A stretch of 64,000 bases of DNA from Cliona cf. orientalis (lineage: Eukaryota; Porifera; Demospongiae; Clionaida; Clionaidae): NCBI GenBank assembly GCA_963930775.1, contig OZ005690.1:2526225-2590224 (forward strand). The letters run 5' to 3'. Position 1 is the first letter of the stretch. The number at the start of each line of letters is the position of its first letter. The notes beneath the pieces are model-generated. The model was not told the DNA's origin, ran no database searches, and saw only the letters and a program-made list of their open reading frames with translations. The position numbers were made by a program, and so were the translations under genes. Positions 1 to 15,391 of the stretch are shown here, piece after piece.

Positions 1-1801
1 TGAATCAAGATAAGCAGTGGGATGGTGTAGGCGACTTCGATAGCAATGATACCCGCAGCCAGGAGCAACAGCTGCCAATCTGTCACAGTCTAAAAGTTGC
101 AGAAATTAACTCGTAAGCCAAAAGTCATCAACAGAACAAGATGCAAAGTATAATATTATAGTATTTCGGGTTGGGTGGGGGGGGGGGGGATTAGGGAAGG
201 TTTACTCCCCACCAAATTTAATAATTGATTTAATGTACCCCTTTAATATGAAGTTGCCTCTAGGATTTGTGCCCCTCTGAATGTTTACACTGCTGGTGTT
301 GCTACCCCTTTGTCAATGAATGAAACAAAGTAACACTGAGCTATATGTAGGTGTTCACCTTTTTCTTCGTTGGTGAATCGTTCCAGAAAAGGTAAGCTAC
401 TCTTATTGTCTTTACGAGGGCTACTACGAAACAGATGTCGTAGCCAACACTCAGGAAAGTTCTTGAAATCTGATAAAGGAAGAGAGAGAGAGAAATATGA
501 ATCGATTAATTATACACCGTACATGGGTGAAGTCACATGACTTACTGGACAAAAGACGGCTAACAACGGCAGCTTGGTAGATGGAGAAGGTACAAAGACA
601 TTTCCGACCATCAGGAGCACAGCTCCCAATATGATGGCGTAGTTCAGATTTGGACTTGTCAGCTTGATAACCCTGAAATAATGAAATAGGAAGAATGGCA
701 CAGTGTTGAAATACTGTCAGCTATTCCATGGCACGATGCAAGCACTTTGCTATAGTGACCAAACTATACATTATTGGTAAAGGTCGTCAAATATGCATGT
801 ACTTCAATATTAGCTACTCACTTTCTGTTTCTGAAGACAATGTTGAAGATCAAGCACACCGCTGATAGAATGACTCCTATTGCCACCAGGGCCAACACAT
901 AACCATATATGGAAATCTTCAGGGCATTGAGCACATAGATCAGGGGAGGTATACCGGTGACCTCTGACCCTGGAAATATTTCGGCACGTGTTGTTGATAG
1001 TAGTTTATGGATTTACTAGTAATAACTTTAAATGAGATGTAATTCAACAAAATATTGCGATTGAAAGAAATAGCAAGGCATAACATTTAATATGGGCACA
1101 GCCAAAAAGACACATCAAAGGTTGTCTTATTCCCAAATCAAAGAAGTAATGCTGAGGTATAGCTAGTTAAAAACTTGAGATCTATAGATACAGGAATACT
1201 ATTAATTTTACAAACCTGGCCACACGGTTGCATTAGTTTCACCATTAATGTACGTAAAATTCTCTTCATCAACCACTGCGATGTTACTGCTGGGACCAAG
1301 GGAGCCATCTGTGACTGGAATGAGAAAAAAAATCCTTGATAATGAAGCACCTCAAAAATAAACTGTTTATACAATAGACTAGGTATCATTTTCAGGAAGA
1401 AATCGAAACTATGGTAGAATACTTTTTGACAAAAGAAACTGTGATGTAGCTATTACAAGGACTTCAATCAGGATCAGGAACACCGCCAAACTTCATTACA
1501 CATGTGCACATCAATTTTTGTGACTATTATTACTACTGAGGCTGCATGGTCCAGAAACCATGACCTCTCCCTGCATGCCCTTCAGATTACTACAATTATT
1601 ACGCTCAATTAATCGACTGCAATTTTGTAGATGAGCCATTGAAAATAAGTTCTGATTGCTATCAACTGACTGTCTTGTGGTACAGTGGTATAGCCAGGGT
1701 GTGGCAGAGTGTACGTGGCTCTCGCCATACCAATCTTCATAAGATTATTGTTTTGAGCAATATTAAATCTTGATTGTATATAAAATCTTCTCATTTCAGT
1801 C

Positions 1802-1833
<32 letters not shown>

Positions 1834-4800
1834 ACTTTTCTATACACCAGCCACACCCATTTTGTTCATGGGCTAGCTACGCCCCTGTTAGGTAAAATAT
1901 AATATGCATGGATTATGGATTAACTGCATGGTAATAGTCACTTACCGGGATTCACTCTAAACTGTTGCAGGAGCACAGCCACATCTTCTCGATTACCTTG
2001 TCCGTTGAACTTCACACTACCCTACAAAATGGAAGATACAATTTGAAGTTTGATACCACAAAGCAGGTACATGTCGTACAACAAAACATCCTTTCCAAAC
2101 TACAGAGAAATATGATTACAATAAAATATAATAGGTAGCTATCTACGAATGAAAGTTGAAAATATATTCAATATTGTACTATGGCTCACCCTAGCTATGC
2201 ATACACACGCCTCTTATGTCTCCAAACAATACTTAGCTAGTGTGTGTATAATTGACTCACCGTGGCGCCAGTAAACATGGTCGTTTGAAGAGCAGCTGAG
2301 AGGTTCTGATCTGCGACAATTACTTGAGCGCCCATGGCCATCTGACCCATCTGACCCTGTAGTGTTTCGTTCAATGCCAGAGCTAGGGTCATCACTGCAT
2401 CCTCTGCGTATGCGCTGCTGTCGAATGTCTCGGTGGTTTTCAAAATTCCCTAAAAATTAATGATAAAAAAGGAGAAAATGAAGGTAGTGTTTAGAAATTA
2501 ATGAGTATCTAGCTATAAAGTTAATGTATCGGATGAGAAAAACAACAGAAGGACTGAAAACTAGAGCTGCAGATAATTTTTAATTTTGGAAACTTTCTAG
2601 AGTATACAACTTGTATGGTTTTTAGTCCATTTTGAGCTTTTTTGGACAAATCCCCACATTAAAATTTTGGGTCAGCTCATTCCCATAGAGACCGATAATA
2701 GCGTATAATATTCTATTTCCTTACATTATTTGGATGTGGCAGTAGTGCTAGTGATCTGTCGAGCTGTTGCTGTAAGCTGGCGAGGGAGCAGTTTAAGGAG
2801 AGGAGGTAGGCTTCATCATCCCTCCACCATCCTCCCTGGTACCACCCTGGACTCAACCAAATGTACTCTGGATACATCCGCCCCTCTTCAATAGCCTGCA
2901 TGTCACATGATATAACACATAGTAAAATTATAATTTTAAGGAACGATTCTCACTTGCAATAGTATGTAATGTTAATGAAGGAATGATTCTCACATACAAT
3001 AGCTAGTACACAGACACATACATAATTACACCATAGCTACCTGACAACATGTATTTAATGTCTGTAGCTGTTGATAGTTTTCATCCAGGTGGCCGGCCAA
3101 TCACATGCATACCAATACATAATTATCTGTCAGCCCTGCAAGCCTTCAGCACAGATGCACTTAATAGGGAGAAAATTACACTGTTATAGACTTAATTGCA
3201 GGTGGTTTACTCAAGTGTGAGTGAGAATGAAGAGCACCCCCCCCCCCCACCTGCTCTTTTCAACGCATGCCATGCTATAGAATAAAGAGCTGAAAAAAGA
3301 GGCCCATGCACACAGCTGGGACAAACAAGGCTGCATGGGCAATGTAGGCAACAGACAATACCGTACGTATGTGGCTATAGTATGTGGTTATACACTATAC
3401 AGGTAGTGTACATACGAGACTCTAGGGATAATATCAAGAGCATTAATCTTGGCGGCACTATAGATTAATTCTTAAATTTACAGTAAACGTAGCACAATAG
3501 CACGAAGAGTGGAACTGAATAAACACCTTAGCATTGTTTTATTTTCTCACACGCATTCAATAGCCTTGATCATCCCATTCCCAAATCTTCAATGTTGCAT
3601 TCAAGTGAGTGTTTTTCATACCAGTTAATGAATTAAAATGCATGCTCATCACATGCTCATTGTATTATGTCTACCACATGCATAGGTAGTTTAGGCTACA
3701 GCTGCTTAAGTTACGGGTGTGGCATGCATACAAACCTTGCAAAGATAGAAGATTGCCGGTCTGGGGTTCATATTGAGAAAGAAAATTCGAGAACCACCTT
3801 CCTGTAATTAGAGAATTTAAGTGTATATAAATCAAAGCAGTTATTGAATTACGGTAATAGCTTAATTTATGTGTGCATGTCGTTCGTGCCTTACAAAAAT
3901 GGTTTCCACAGCTTCAGAAGTGAAGTGATTCTCAAAAGTGATGCCAGCTTGTGAGAGAGAGCTGTTCAGAATCGGAAGAAGCTGCAGGAACTGTGGTTCC
4001 CTTTCGGTCACTATGGCAACCTGTCTCCACCCATAGTACTGCATCACAGTGGCCAGAGCTGGAGGCAGCGATTCATCAGAAGGAACTGTTCGAAAGAAGT
4101 TTGGCCTACTACTCAGCGTCACCAAGGTAGAGGCATAGGAAATCTGTGTATATAGAGCAAAGATGGGATAAAAATTCAAGGTGTCTCTCTTACAACAGTG
4201 AAAAGCTTGGGGAGGTGGGTCTAGAGAAGAAGAACGTCTATCTTCTACACTTTGTGATTAGATTGGGCATTGAATGACCAGTCACTTGATATACCACAGA
4301 TTGAAATATTTCAACCATGAATTTCATTAACTCAATGGTAACTGCTTTGAAGTGGGTACAGAGTTTGTAACTAGTCGATCAGAATTAAATTCCAATGTAA
4401 CTAAGGTTGTGAGATTTAGTGATAACTGTAGTCATTATCTCTGGCTGCAGTGATTCTTCACACAATACTTTAATAATGCACTTGTAATTACTAGCACCTT
4501 GTCTAGTGGTCAAGCAGACTACCACAACATTGGAGATATGGCTTCCAGTAACCACAGCAACACTCCCTAGTCTCATACATAGTACACTGGACAAGGGTTG
4601 AACATTTCAGCATACTTCTTGCCTTGTACGAACATATATTTAGATTATTTTGGAGTTTGGGAGTTTGGGAGGGAGGGAGGAAGGGGGGTGGGGTGGAGAG
4701 GTATAGCCATGATTGCATGCCCCAATGGTCAGGCTATGACAAATTAAACATTGTGTATCACAGGTCTTGATAAGTCACCCCTTACTTTGTCAAAGCTTCA

Positions 4801-6315
4801 TTTCCTGTAAGTCTTTCATCACCCCAGCCAAGGTCGTACACATCAATCACACAATGCTACATGTTTACAGCTTTACATACCAAAAGGCAGCCACCCTTGA
4901 TGAATCAACTTAGTTAGGCATGGTCTATAGACATTGCACCCTCATCCTAATGATGTCACATCTGACGGTGCACTACTTCCTTCCTTTGCTTTGAAGGTAT
5001 TAGTTGTTTACAGAAAAGTATGTAGATGGACGAAACTCTTCACCACTGCAAGGAATGCTAACTCACTTAGCATGTTTGTAAACCCTCAATGTTATTGCAA
5101 GCTATAGCCTTCCTACTAGTCTCGTGAGCCAGCCCCTCTCTTTGCGTAGAAGGGCCTGGCTCGCAAGACCACTTCCTACCAAGGCTCCTCCCATGGCCTG
5201 TACGTATACATGATTAGCCTCGTCCCCATGCAGTCTCCCCGATCTTTATTCAACGTAAGCGATAAGTTGAACAACGATCGGGGAGATTGGGGACGAAGCT
5301 ATAATATTATACATGATTTGGGAATCAGCATGGAACAAGGCTACATACGACTAACTTTAGCATCACTAGCTAGCCTAAAATTAATTGTCCTGGGTACCTT
5401 GAGGGGGGGGGGGGGGAATGGGCCTGGCAGGTGTACTGCTAACAATGTGATTAGCAATGTTAAAATTTTGAGATGCAATGCACACTAATTAAAGGGAAGT
5501 GTGAAAGAAGCACTTCATTAGCGATCATTAGCAGTACGTTAGCACTTACGTACCAGAGGCAGACTGCCATTGGTCGCTGTGGCTATCTCTTCAGTGGCAG
5601 AGGAGCAGCCTCCACCCAACACAGCCACCACTGTCTCGTTGACCAAGGAGATAGCTCCTTCATGATCGCTCAACAGATCAACAGCTCTTGTCCTGTTGCA
5701 CTGTGAGAATAATCGCAAATAATAAACGTTGAGTGTAGCTATTCATCAATTCTATAATCTTATGCATGCTGTTTACAATTGCGTATTTTAGGTATTATAC
5801 TGCCCTGCATCATAGATAAAGGAGGGATGCAGGGGTGGGGTGGGGTGTGGGAGAGTTTGGACTTGGTGGCTACATACTCCTTCAAATCGATGGGACTCGA
5901 TCTCACATCCATGCATGCATGCACTGGTTCATTAATTATTATTGTACAATTCAAGCAGAAAATGTGGAAATGCAAGGTCGGTGGCAATCATGCTATAGAC
6001 TTGAGTTTAATTTACCAACCATGGTCAGAATATAATATTTGTGTAAAAATTTCTATGTGTACTGACCTGAGTGTCCAACACAGTAGTGTATTGTAGCCTG
6101 ACTCCAGGTAGGACATTGCTGCTGGCGCTGTTTATTTCTTCCAAGGCTTGGTCGACCGCTGATACAACTCCAGACGTGTTCAACGTGGGAGCACTGCTCA
6201 CCATCAGAGCAAAATTTATCGACAAGGATTCACCATAGATTGACGGTGCACACGACAAGACGAGCAAGAAACTAGCCACTACCACTGAAAATGCCGATCG
6301 AATGAAGTCCATCAT
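1..6315 (-). CDS. GABA-B-like class C GPCR, copy A (C-terminal part beyond the left edge)
   Basis: Cell-surface receptor with a Venus-flytrap ligand domain followed by seven helices; this family signals through G proteins. Twelve exons are visible: 6067-6315, 5554-5700, 3895-4143, 3736-3801, 2725-2895, 2261-2449, 1946-2021, 1216-1308, 822-969, 546-672, 359-469 and 1-89. Start is the Met-Met pair at 6310-6315, just before a hydrophobic signal peptide. The ANF-receptor-like ligand domain includes FFRTVPSDESLPPA and the GWYQGGWW segment, which matches GWYADNW of GABA-B1. The first helix exon ends FRNRK and the next starts VIKLTSPNLNY, a GABA-B hallmark. Phases agree throughout. The exons for the later helices and tail lie left of position 1. 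Class assignment is strong. The ligand is unknown, and GABA binding cannot be inferred. Copy B is its tandem neighbour. Confidence 0.88.
5215..5302. repeat. Imperfect hairpin with TAGCCTCGTCCCC ends
   Basis: An inverted repeat in the second intron of receptor A. The left arm runs from TAGCCTCGTCCCC through TCTCCCCGATC to TTCAAC; the right arm is its complement and ends GGGGACGAAGCTA. The same terminal word occurs in the perfect palindrome at 60302-60328, so this is a dispersed short foldback family. Confidence 0.7.
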
Positions 6316-6745
6316 TAATATCGTACAACTTAGTTTACAAGCTAGCTCGAAATTGACGTACAATCGAAGAGTAAGGCTTCTATAGCACTAGTGATTTCAG
6401 ATCATGTCGATTGCTTCCGGGTGGTTCAATGTGCCTACGCATAACATGCATATCCGGCCCGATATCACCGGATATAACGTATGAACCGGAAGTTCGCCCA
6501 CACCAAATTAAAGCTTGCATTGTCTGATATTATGATACCCATGATGATTATTTGATCGAATAACATCTTTTTCTTATATTGGGCTGGTAACAATAGTGCA
6601 GTGGTATAATTATAAATATTATTATTATGTTGTACATTAATAATTATTATTGTATATTATTATACCAAGAAGATCGATATTATTTTGGGAATATAATATA
6701 CAGAGCTAAACTGATAACAGTGATTGAAATCTAAAAACTTGAAAG

Positions 6746-8487
6746 TCATGCTTTGCTTGAGTTCTCTGCTACCACTATTGCTGAGAAGTTGGTTTCTGTG
6801 ACATTATTGCCCTGATCAACAGTTACACTGGTTGTAAATTGTCCCTTGCTTATCGTATCGGTGCCATCTCCGAAGATCTTATCTCCCTGTGGATCTCTAT
6901 AGAGCGATACCATCTGCAAAACAACAAACGTACACAAGGGAGAGAAAATTCTTAAAAACGATGCATTGTTAACGTTATGAGGATTTGTATGCTTTTCTAT
7001 TGGGATATAGTTCTTGGTTGGGAATCTGACATGATAGTGTTATACAGTTGGACCTCCATAGAGAGGTTGTCCTCTTCTCGGAGCTAGGTTCTCGATGAAT
7101 AGAAACTACAGGGAATGGTATATAGTTTTTGGGACCCCAAACAGTGTTCCCTATATAGAGAGGTTTAACATACAGTGTCCCTTTATCGGAGGGTCCTTTA
7201 TTAGAGGTTCGACTGTACATAGCTACATAGATTGTGATACACCAACCACTGCTGTAGATGGCAGCATGGACACACACAATATAATATTATGATCCTTCCT
7301 CACACTATGTAGTATTATGATTGGTATAGCAAATGCTCTTAATTAAAAATCAAGCTAACTGACTGGTGCAGCAGTGCCAAAAAGTACTTAATTTCCTGTG
7401 ACTGACTGACCTTTGGAATGAAGTTCAGTCCTAGAAACACACAGACCTCCGCCAGCACATACGTCGTCCACACTGCAGCGTACGTATTATTGTCCTCCAC
7501 AAGAAAGAATATGACCAGAGAGCCAAGAAGAAAGAGAGTGGCGATGTAGATGAGAGCTGCAGAGTATCTTGAATCGTTTAGGGGATCGATCTTGACCTTT
7601 CTTGTCGCGAAGGCCAGTATCAGGCCTGTGACGTGAATCACCAGCTTAAACAAGATGGTGAGGGCAATGTAGATGATGTAATGGATTGAAGAGTTGCCAC
7701 ACACTATTATGTTATTCACCACCGTGTAGCCTTGGTCCTGTATAAGATATGGTTAGTAGGAGAGAATGCAAAGTAGTCAATGATCAGCAAACTTATCGAT
7801 TGGGAGTCGAGTCATTCAATGTTATTATTGTGATACACTAATCTGGCTTATAATTCCATCTTATAATGGCAGATTGCATTAATTGGTGTAGCAGTACACA
7901 ATGGTAAAAAACAAACTTTTAAATTATTGCAAGTGGCAAAGATGAGGTATGTAAATTCATATAAATTATTCTGTCTTACGTTTGTGAATGGTGGATTGTC
8001 TTCATTGATAACAATATCTGTGTCTCCATTGAAGTGGATGAGTATCAGCAGTGGGATAGTGTAAACCACTTCAATAGCGATGATACCAGTAGCCATTAAC
8101 AGGAGCTGCCAATCCTGTACTTTCTACATGATTAAGAAGGCATAAAAATTATGATTATTCATTTTCAAAACTTATGTGATAAACTGTTGAGAATAGGCCG
8201 AGGCTAAGTTATTATTAAGTGAGAAATGTATGTAAGGGTGATTGAGATGTAGTGATAATTATATTATATTCAGGATAGTCACTCAGCACTATAATAATAT
8301 TATAGTGTAGTACAAATGATATCATAATTGGAGGGTGTGGTTTGGGTGGAGCTTGTACCTTTTTAGTTGGAGAGACGTTCCAAAAGATGTAGGCCACTCG
8401 TATGGTCTTTACTAGAGCAACAACAAAACATATGTCGTATCCAACACTCAAGACGATCCTTGAAATCTGATGAGAAAAACAAGGTCC

Positions 8488-8582
<95 letters not shown>

Positions 8583-11500
8583 AGGAGAGAGAGGCGGAAG
8601 AGGTGAGGGAGGGATCGGAGAAGTATACGTAGACAGCTAATACTATATAGATAAAGACTACGCATACACTCTGAATAAGAAGTGTGACTTACTGGGCAAA
8701 AAATGGCTAGCATTGGAAGGTCAGTTGATGGAGAAGGGACAAATACATTCCCCACTATCAGCAGTACAGCTCCCAGGATGATGACATAGTTCAGATTTGG
8801 ACTTGTCAGCTTAATAACTCTGCAATTATGATGATAATTATGATCATAATAAACACTTAATTCAAGAGGAGTGCTCTGGAGGAAGTTACATATTATGATA
8901 TTGTATAAGTGGTGAAAATACTAACCCCAAATGTAGGGAGCTTTCAAGAGCTGTGCTATGTATACACTCTTTAGTGCAGTGCCTCCAAGCTGCTTTCCTG
9001 TCTTTCAGTATAAATCTTCCCATTTTTCAGTATTTTGTATGCATTTTCATTATTTTCCAGTAGTTTACAAAGAGCTCCACATTATGATGTATGTACTAAA
9101 TTCTCCCAGGTTTCAGTATTTTTGAAATTTAATCAGTATTTATGGTCAGAATTCAGTAAAAATACTGATAAATCCGTATACTTGGAGGCACTGTTGGTGA
9201 CTTAGGTTCTAGTGCAATGCATGCTAGTGCATGTATTTGGTAAAGGGTCACCTATTGGCCTGACTTGTAGACTACAATATGAAAACCTATCGTATTGTAT
9301 GGTAGCTAGCTGACAATACGTGGATAAGGCTTACTTTCTGTTTCTGAACACAATATTGAAGAGTAGGCAGATGAGTGAGAGAAAGACACCCACAGAGACC
9401 AGGAACAGCACATAGCCGTATATCGACCACTTGAGAGGGTGAAGGATATTAACTAGAGGAGGAAAACCAGACACACCCAAATCTGCAAAAAAGACAATAA
9501 TTTAGTCACTCAATGCAACTATATCTGTCATTTACCTATAATATTATATGATTGGTCTACACAATGCACAATGTCATGATACTATTACTTAATTGTACAC
9601 TTGCAACCTAGCCGATCTCTGAGTCTGCTATAGTAACTATTGAAAACATGGGAGTGGCCTGGGTACGAGGCTAGAAATTTGCAGGTAGGAGGGACTGAAC
9701 TACTCAATATTATCGTTGACCACAACGCCCTATAATACTATAGATTCAAAGTTCATTGATTTTTGGTTAGCAACTCTACCTCTCCACCCAATAGAGCGTT
9801 ATGTGGTAATAGTTGTGGAAGGAGCCCTCAAGCCACAAACAGGAGTAGTGGTTTGTATAGTGCAGATATCTTAAGTGGTTGTGGTTTTGTGTGTTATAGC
9901 TTGAGTGACTTTACGACATCTGCTGTTAATAAACAGACCTGGCCACACAGTTGCATTGTTTTCTCCATTGATGTAGGTGAAACTAGCTCCGTCAATCCTT
10001 GCAATGTTATGCCGAGACAAAGAACCATCTGCAGATGGAAATACACTGTCATAATAATAATATTACATTTTTATATAGCATTCACATACCGTATAGTGGG
10101 AAATTTTCGAGGGAGAAAACTTTCACGAATTTCGCAATTTTTCAGCCATCGGCGAAAGTTTTCTCCACGAAATTCTAGGTATGCCACACCCATTATGCGA
10201 CCAGTTTTAACGTTCCGCGAAAGTTTTCTCCGCAAAATGCTCCGATCCGCAAAAGTTTTCTCCATCGAAAATTTCCCGCTGTACAGTATAAATCTCATAA
10301 TCTGTATTTAGCTATACATGGGAATTTAAGCCTGCATATGGCTGCAATAATATTAAGGCTTAGTGCATGACATTTACATGTTAGATGCACTCTAACATGC
10401 CTGTCAATGTATTATATTTGCATGACACTGTACGTGATGCTCTACATGCAGCCAACTCCTCTCTAGGTATTCATGTAGTCATCGATTCCGTCAAACAATA
10501 CAAGGTTGTAAGGTCAATCCGACTCACTTGAGTCCACTCTGAACTGCTGCAGCAGGACAGTCAGATTTTCTCGATCACCACGAGTGTTAAATGTCACCTT
10601 ACCCTACAAAAATAAAATTTATGATTAATGTTATAATTTCGTTGTTTATGCATATCATATCTGAAGATTCTATAATCAGATTCTGCAAAGCGTTACAATA
10701 ATTATTATGCACATACATTGTACATGTACAATGGAATCTTTCCTCTGAAATAGGGACACCTCCCTAACCAGGTGGTCCCAGTTACGATTATGTACTGAAA
10801 AAAGTGTACAAAACTACCTCTTATAATTATAGGACATCTCTTTTATGAGGACACTTTAGGTGGTCCCATTAAGGGTGTTCATTCTATCACTATACCTGCA
10901 CTAGGGATTTGACTGGCCACAGTGTCTGCAGGCAGGGTGTACTATTTACACCACAAGTCGTTTTAGAAGCCTTTCAATAGCTAAGTGCCATGGATACTAT
11001 CGTGCCAACATTATACACACATGACATTGTACGTAGTCAATTGGACCAAAATTATACAATTAAGAGGTCAGAGAATATGGTAATAGTATCATAGTCTGCA
11101 TAGAGAGCCTCGGTAGTTACCGACGATGGCGACGACGTAGTGTCTACTGTTATTATGACAGAACCCATGCATTAATAAGTGCAGTAACATGGAATTGACA
11201 CTCTCTGTCTCTGTCTCTCTCTCCCTCCCTCCCTCCCTCCCTTCACTCACAGAAGCTCCATTGAGCATAGTATTTTGCAGAGCACCCTTAAGAGCAGTCT
11301 TGTTGATCTGAAGGTCCTCTGTCGATGTTCCATTGAAAGTTGGCCGCAGTGTTTCATTCAACGCCAGTGCAAGTGTCATTACAGCATCCATAGCATATGC
11401 TTTGGCATTAAATGTCTCCGTAATGTTCACAACTTGAGCTCCCTACATAGCAAAATATTATAATATTATGATAATTAGTCACATACTTCTTAATAATTAG

Positions 11501-14500
11501 GACAGTACTTTAACGAGCATCATCTGTGAGTGATAGTGAGTGCATGCTATAGTTAATAGTTGTATAAGGATGATTATATTGGGGCTACATGCAAATGCTA
11601 TTACACTGCTAGAGTCGACGCCCGATCACTCCCCAATTGAAAAACTGGGAGTGGCCTAGGGATGAGGGTACGTACAGTGTGCAGCTTCTATCAAATAAAG
11701 GCCATGTTTTCATGCGTTTCTTTAGGTGAAAAATTTGTCATTTATTTTCGTCCAGTGATATACCAGCTGCTTATGAGTCTCTTACATTGTTCGGATGTGG
11801 CAGTAGAGCTAGTGATCTGTCGAGCTGTTGCTGTAAGCTGGAGAGGGAGCAGTTTAAGGAGAGGAGGTAGGCTTCATCATCCCTCCACCATCCTCCCTGG
11901 TACCACCCTGGAGTCAACCAAATGTACTCTGGATACATCCGCCCCTCTTCAATAGCCTGTGTATATTTATAGTAGACAATCATGTAATATAATTGACAGA
12001 TCCATAGGATGATGAGATCAGTGTTCTCCCTAGCATACCTAAGGCATATCGGCCCAACAAGCCTTCAGTAGCTTTTGATGTATGAATATGGATAATCCAT
12101 AAGCTTTGTGTGGCCACAGGCTCTACCCACACTATGCCAATCTGTCATGCCTTGAATTTAGCTTGGGGAGAACACTGTGAGACGCGTGCATAAAAGTTCT
12201 ATATTTTGGTAGCAGTTACCATAGCAACATAATTTAATTTCAACCTTGACTTGTGGGATAGTTAGAGGTGAAAGAGGGTCATTAGTATGTTAATGGATCA
12301 GCAGTGACTGCTGCCAAATAGTTAGATGTTGATTTCGCACTTCTACTTGTGGCTTCGCCGCTTCGTAGAATATGCAAAACCAAACATCTAACTACCATAA
12401 TTATAATATACTTCATTCATGCTGTTAGATTCCTGTACTTACTATCAAGAGTGTAATAATAATATAACTACTATAGATACACTACACTACCTCTTATTGT
12501 TCAAAATTATCTTTCAAATTGCATGCATACGACCTAAGGTGCCGTATAGCGGGAAACTTTCGAGGGAGAAAACTTTCACGAATTTCGTAATTTTTCAGCC
12601 ATCCGCGAAAGTTTTCTTTACAAAATTGTAGGCATGCCACACCCATTATGCGACCAGTTTTAATATTCCGCGAAACTTTTCTCCCTCGAAAATTTCCCGC
12701 TATATGGTAGCTGGTATGTGGGTGACACGTGTGACAATTACAATAATGGGTTATTACATAAGGATGTAGGATAATGTACCAACCTTGCAGAGTTGGAAGA
12801 TGGCAAGCCGTGGATTCGTATTAAAGAAGAAGACCCTTGAGTCTCGTTCCTATCGTGTGTAGAATGAATACATTAAGAGCTAGTTGAAACATTTACTCAC
12901 TATTTAATAATAATATAGATTATAATCTATGGTACTGCTAGACTCATTAAATCACTATAATAGGTCTTAATCACAGAAAGACGTTACAATACCAACTTAC
13001 AAGAATTGTTTCAGCTGTGGATGTCCCCATAATAAAGTAGTCACCAGCGATGCCAGCTTGTGAGAGAGAGCTGTTCAGAATCGGGAGAAGCTGTAGGAAC
13101 TGTGGTTCCCTTTCGGTCACTATGGCAACCTGTCTCCACCCATAGTACTGCATCACAGTGGCCAGAGCTGGAGGCAGCGATTCATCAGAAGGAACTGTTC
13201 GAAAGAAGTTTGGCCTACCACTCAGCGTCACCGAGGTAGAGGCATAGGAAATCTATGAAACAAAAAATTAATAATTAAAATGCTATGCCTTAGTGTTAAC
13301 TGCATCTTAATTTAGCAAATTTAGCGACTTAACTTAGCAAATTTGCTAAAATTTAAATAACATGCGGTTGATAATTTCATCGTGATGATGTAATCCGTTT
13401 AATTAGAAATGAAAAACAAGTAACGTTCTATGTACTATACTCTGCTGAAACCATGAAACATTGAGGGATGTCACAGAAACAGTGGTAGCTGAGGCATCCT
13501 CATGTTTTCCTACATAACACTTTGCTTTGAAGAAAACAGAATTATTAATAGTTTATGGCTTGCATGGGGAATCCTCCTGAAGCACGTTATGAAGTTATAA
13601 ACTATAAATAAGTCTTTAATTATCGAATAGTAGTGTCACGAATCTGCCACTACTATGAGGCTGCTCAGCTCTGGATTTGGAAACTGTGGAGAAAATAAAA
13701 TTGATGGGCATCCAAAGGTATGGTTTCCATGGTTTCCATCGATTCTGTAATCTAATCTGATCTGTAGTACCACAACAAGGGACTAGCTACAACAAGGGCT
13801 TGACAGGGGCTCTTCCAGGGCCTGTCAGTGGCTACACATAACTGTGGACAATTGCTCATGCTTGCCCATAAACCATTGTGGTAGATAAAAGTTAGTAGGG
13901 AATTATGGAGAGGTTCAGATGTTAGTGGATAGGCAATCATTTTACTGGTGTTCACTTTGTCAAGTCATTGTGCACACGTTCAGAGGCACCATTTGTACGT
14001 AGTCTATTATTATCTATGGATGCACACATTATAAATAATTATTAATGTGGATTTCATTTTCACAGTTACTCAAGCACTTGTAAAATTATTGGGTACCTCT
14101 ATAGCTAACTGTAACCAATGTACAATGTCATGCCATGCATGTGTAGAGACTTTAAATACCAATTAGGCATTTAGTACCACGAGTGGTAATCAATACCAAT
14201 GTTTCTTACTTAGCACAATAGTTAACGCTCTCCAAATGCGAAATTGATAAAAGTTTTCCCTTGAAATTGGCAACAGTTTTTCCCTTGAAATTTTCTGCTG
14301 TAGAACTTTATCACAATGTAACAGCTACTGTTAGGAGCATCAGCTAGCCCCTGAAACCCCCCCCCCCCCTATCATTCCCATGTACACCTGTATATGCAGA
14401 TATCGACACTGGAACAAGTACAAAAAAATTGTTTATAAGTTAGCTGTGTAAGAGAAGCCAAGTAGAACAGAACAAGCATGTCAGTGTGGTCATTTTAATT

Positions 14501-15356
14501 CATTAATTGTGTCTACAGAGCTACTTAGCATAACTATCACACTAACGTCAATTCATGCAGAGATCGAAAGAGAGAGAGAGAGGACAGAGCAGAGGGCTAG
14601 GGCGTTGGTTCTTTGTTGAAATTCAATATTAAATTAAGAAGCTCAAGGATGCTAATTAGTGACCAGGAAGTAGGTATGCAATTTGAACCTGTGCACTAGG
14701 GCAACCATATCCTTATTAATTCAATTGAGCTCCAAGTGGCAAAACTCAAATTAAACACTTAATCAATTAATTAATGCTAAGTTTAGCATGCAGCCGCCTC
14801 ATCTCCATAATTATTACTTCAGCTCGGCTTACTTTCATTGCATGAACTGGCCATGGAGTTTGGGAAATTTCCTTTTATGGAGAATATAAATAATATTATT
14901 ATGTGGCAAGGATCGTCAGCCATGAAAATTAGAACGGCAAAACGTTTTCTAGATGAAATACTCTTAGACTAGCAATTGACATAATATTATAATCTTGCTC
15001 ACTGGTTCTCCGAAAACACATAATATTTATATATCTGTGTACTCATGTATCATACTTATATAGGCATGTAGATAATGTGCAATTGACATTGTTACGAACT
15101 TATCTCACACGAGTAATACTATTAATTTTATTTTGAGATTAGATAAGGGAATAATGAGCTTATTTTCCTTCCTGACACAAACTTTCAGCATGCAAATGTT
15201 GGATTAATCCCGGTGGGATGTGAGGCTACTCAGACCAATAATATATAGGTACTAAGGTACTAATCTCATCCCCCATGTGTACCATTCGGAAAACTTGAAG
15301 TGCATGGCTTGGGACAAGGATAGCCACGACGATTAATATGTCTTTGTAATATATTA

Positions 15357-15391
<35 letters not shown>

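Noticed and set aside
7095..7292. 65-codon plus frame MNRNYREWYIVFGTPNSV...
   Set aside because: Lies within the TA-flanked MITE at 7045-7215; non-autonomous element sequence.
8363..8755. 130-codon minus frame and 79-codon plus frame through the GA tract
   Set aside because: Open only because of the (GA)n microsatellite; the minus strand part is two receptor exons joined by intron repeat.
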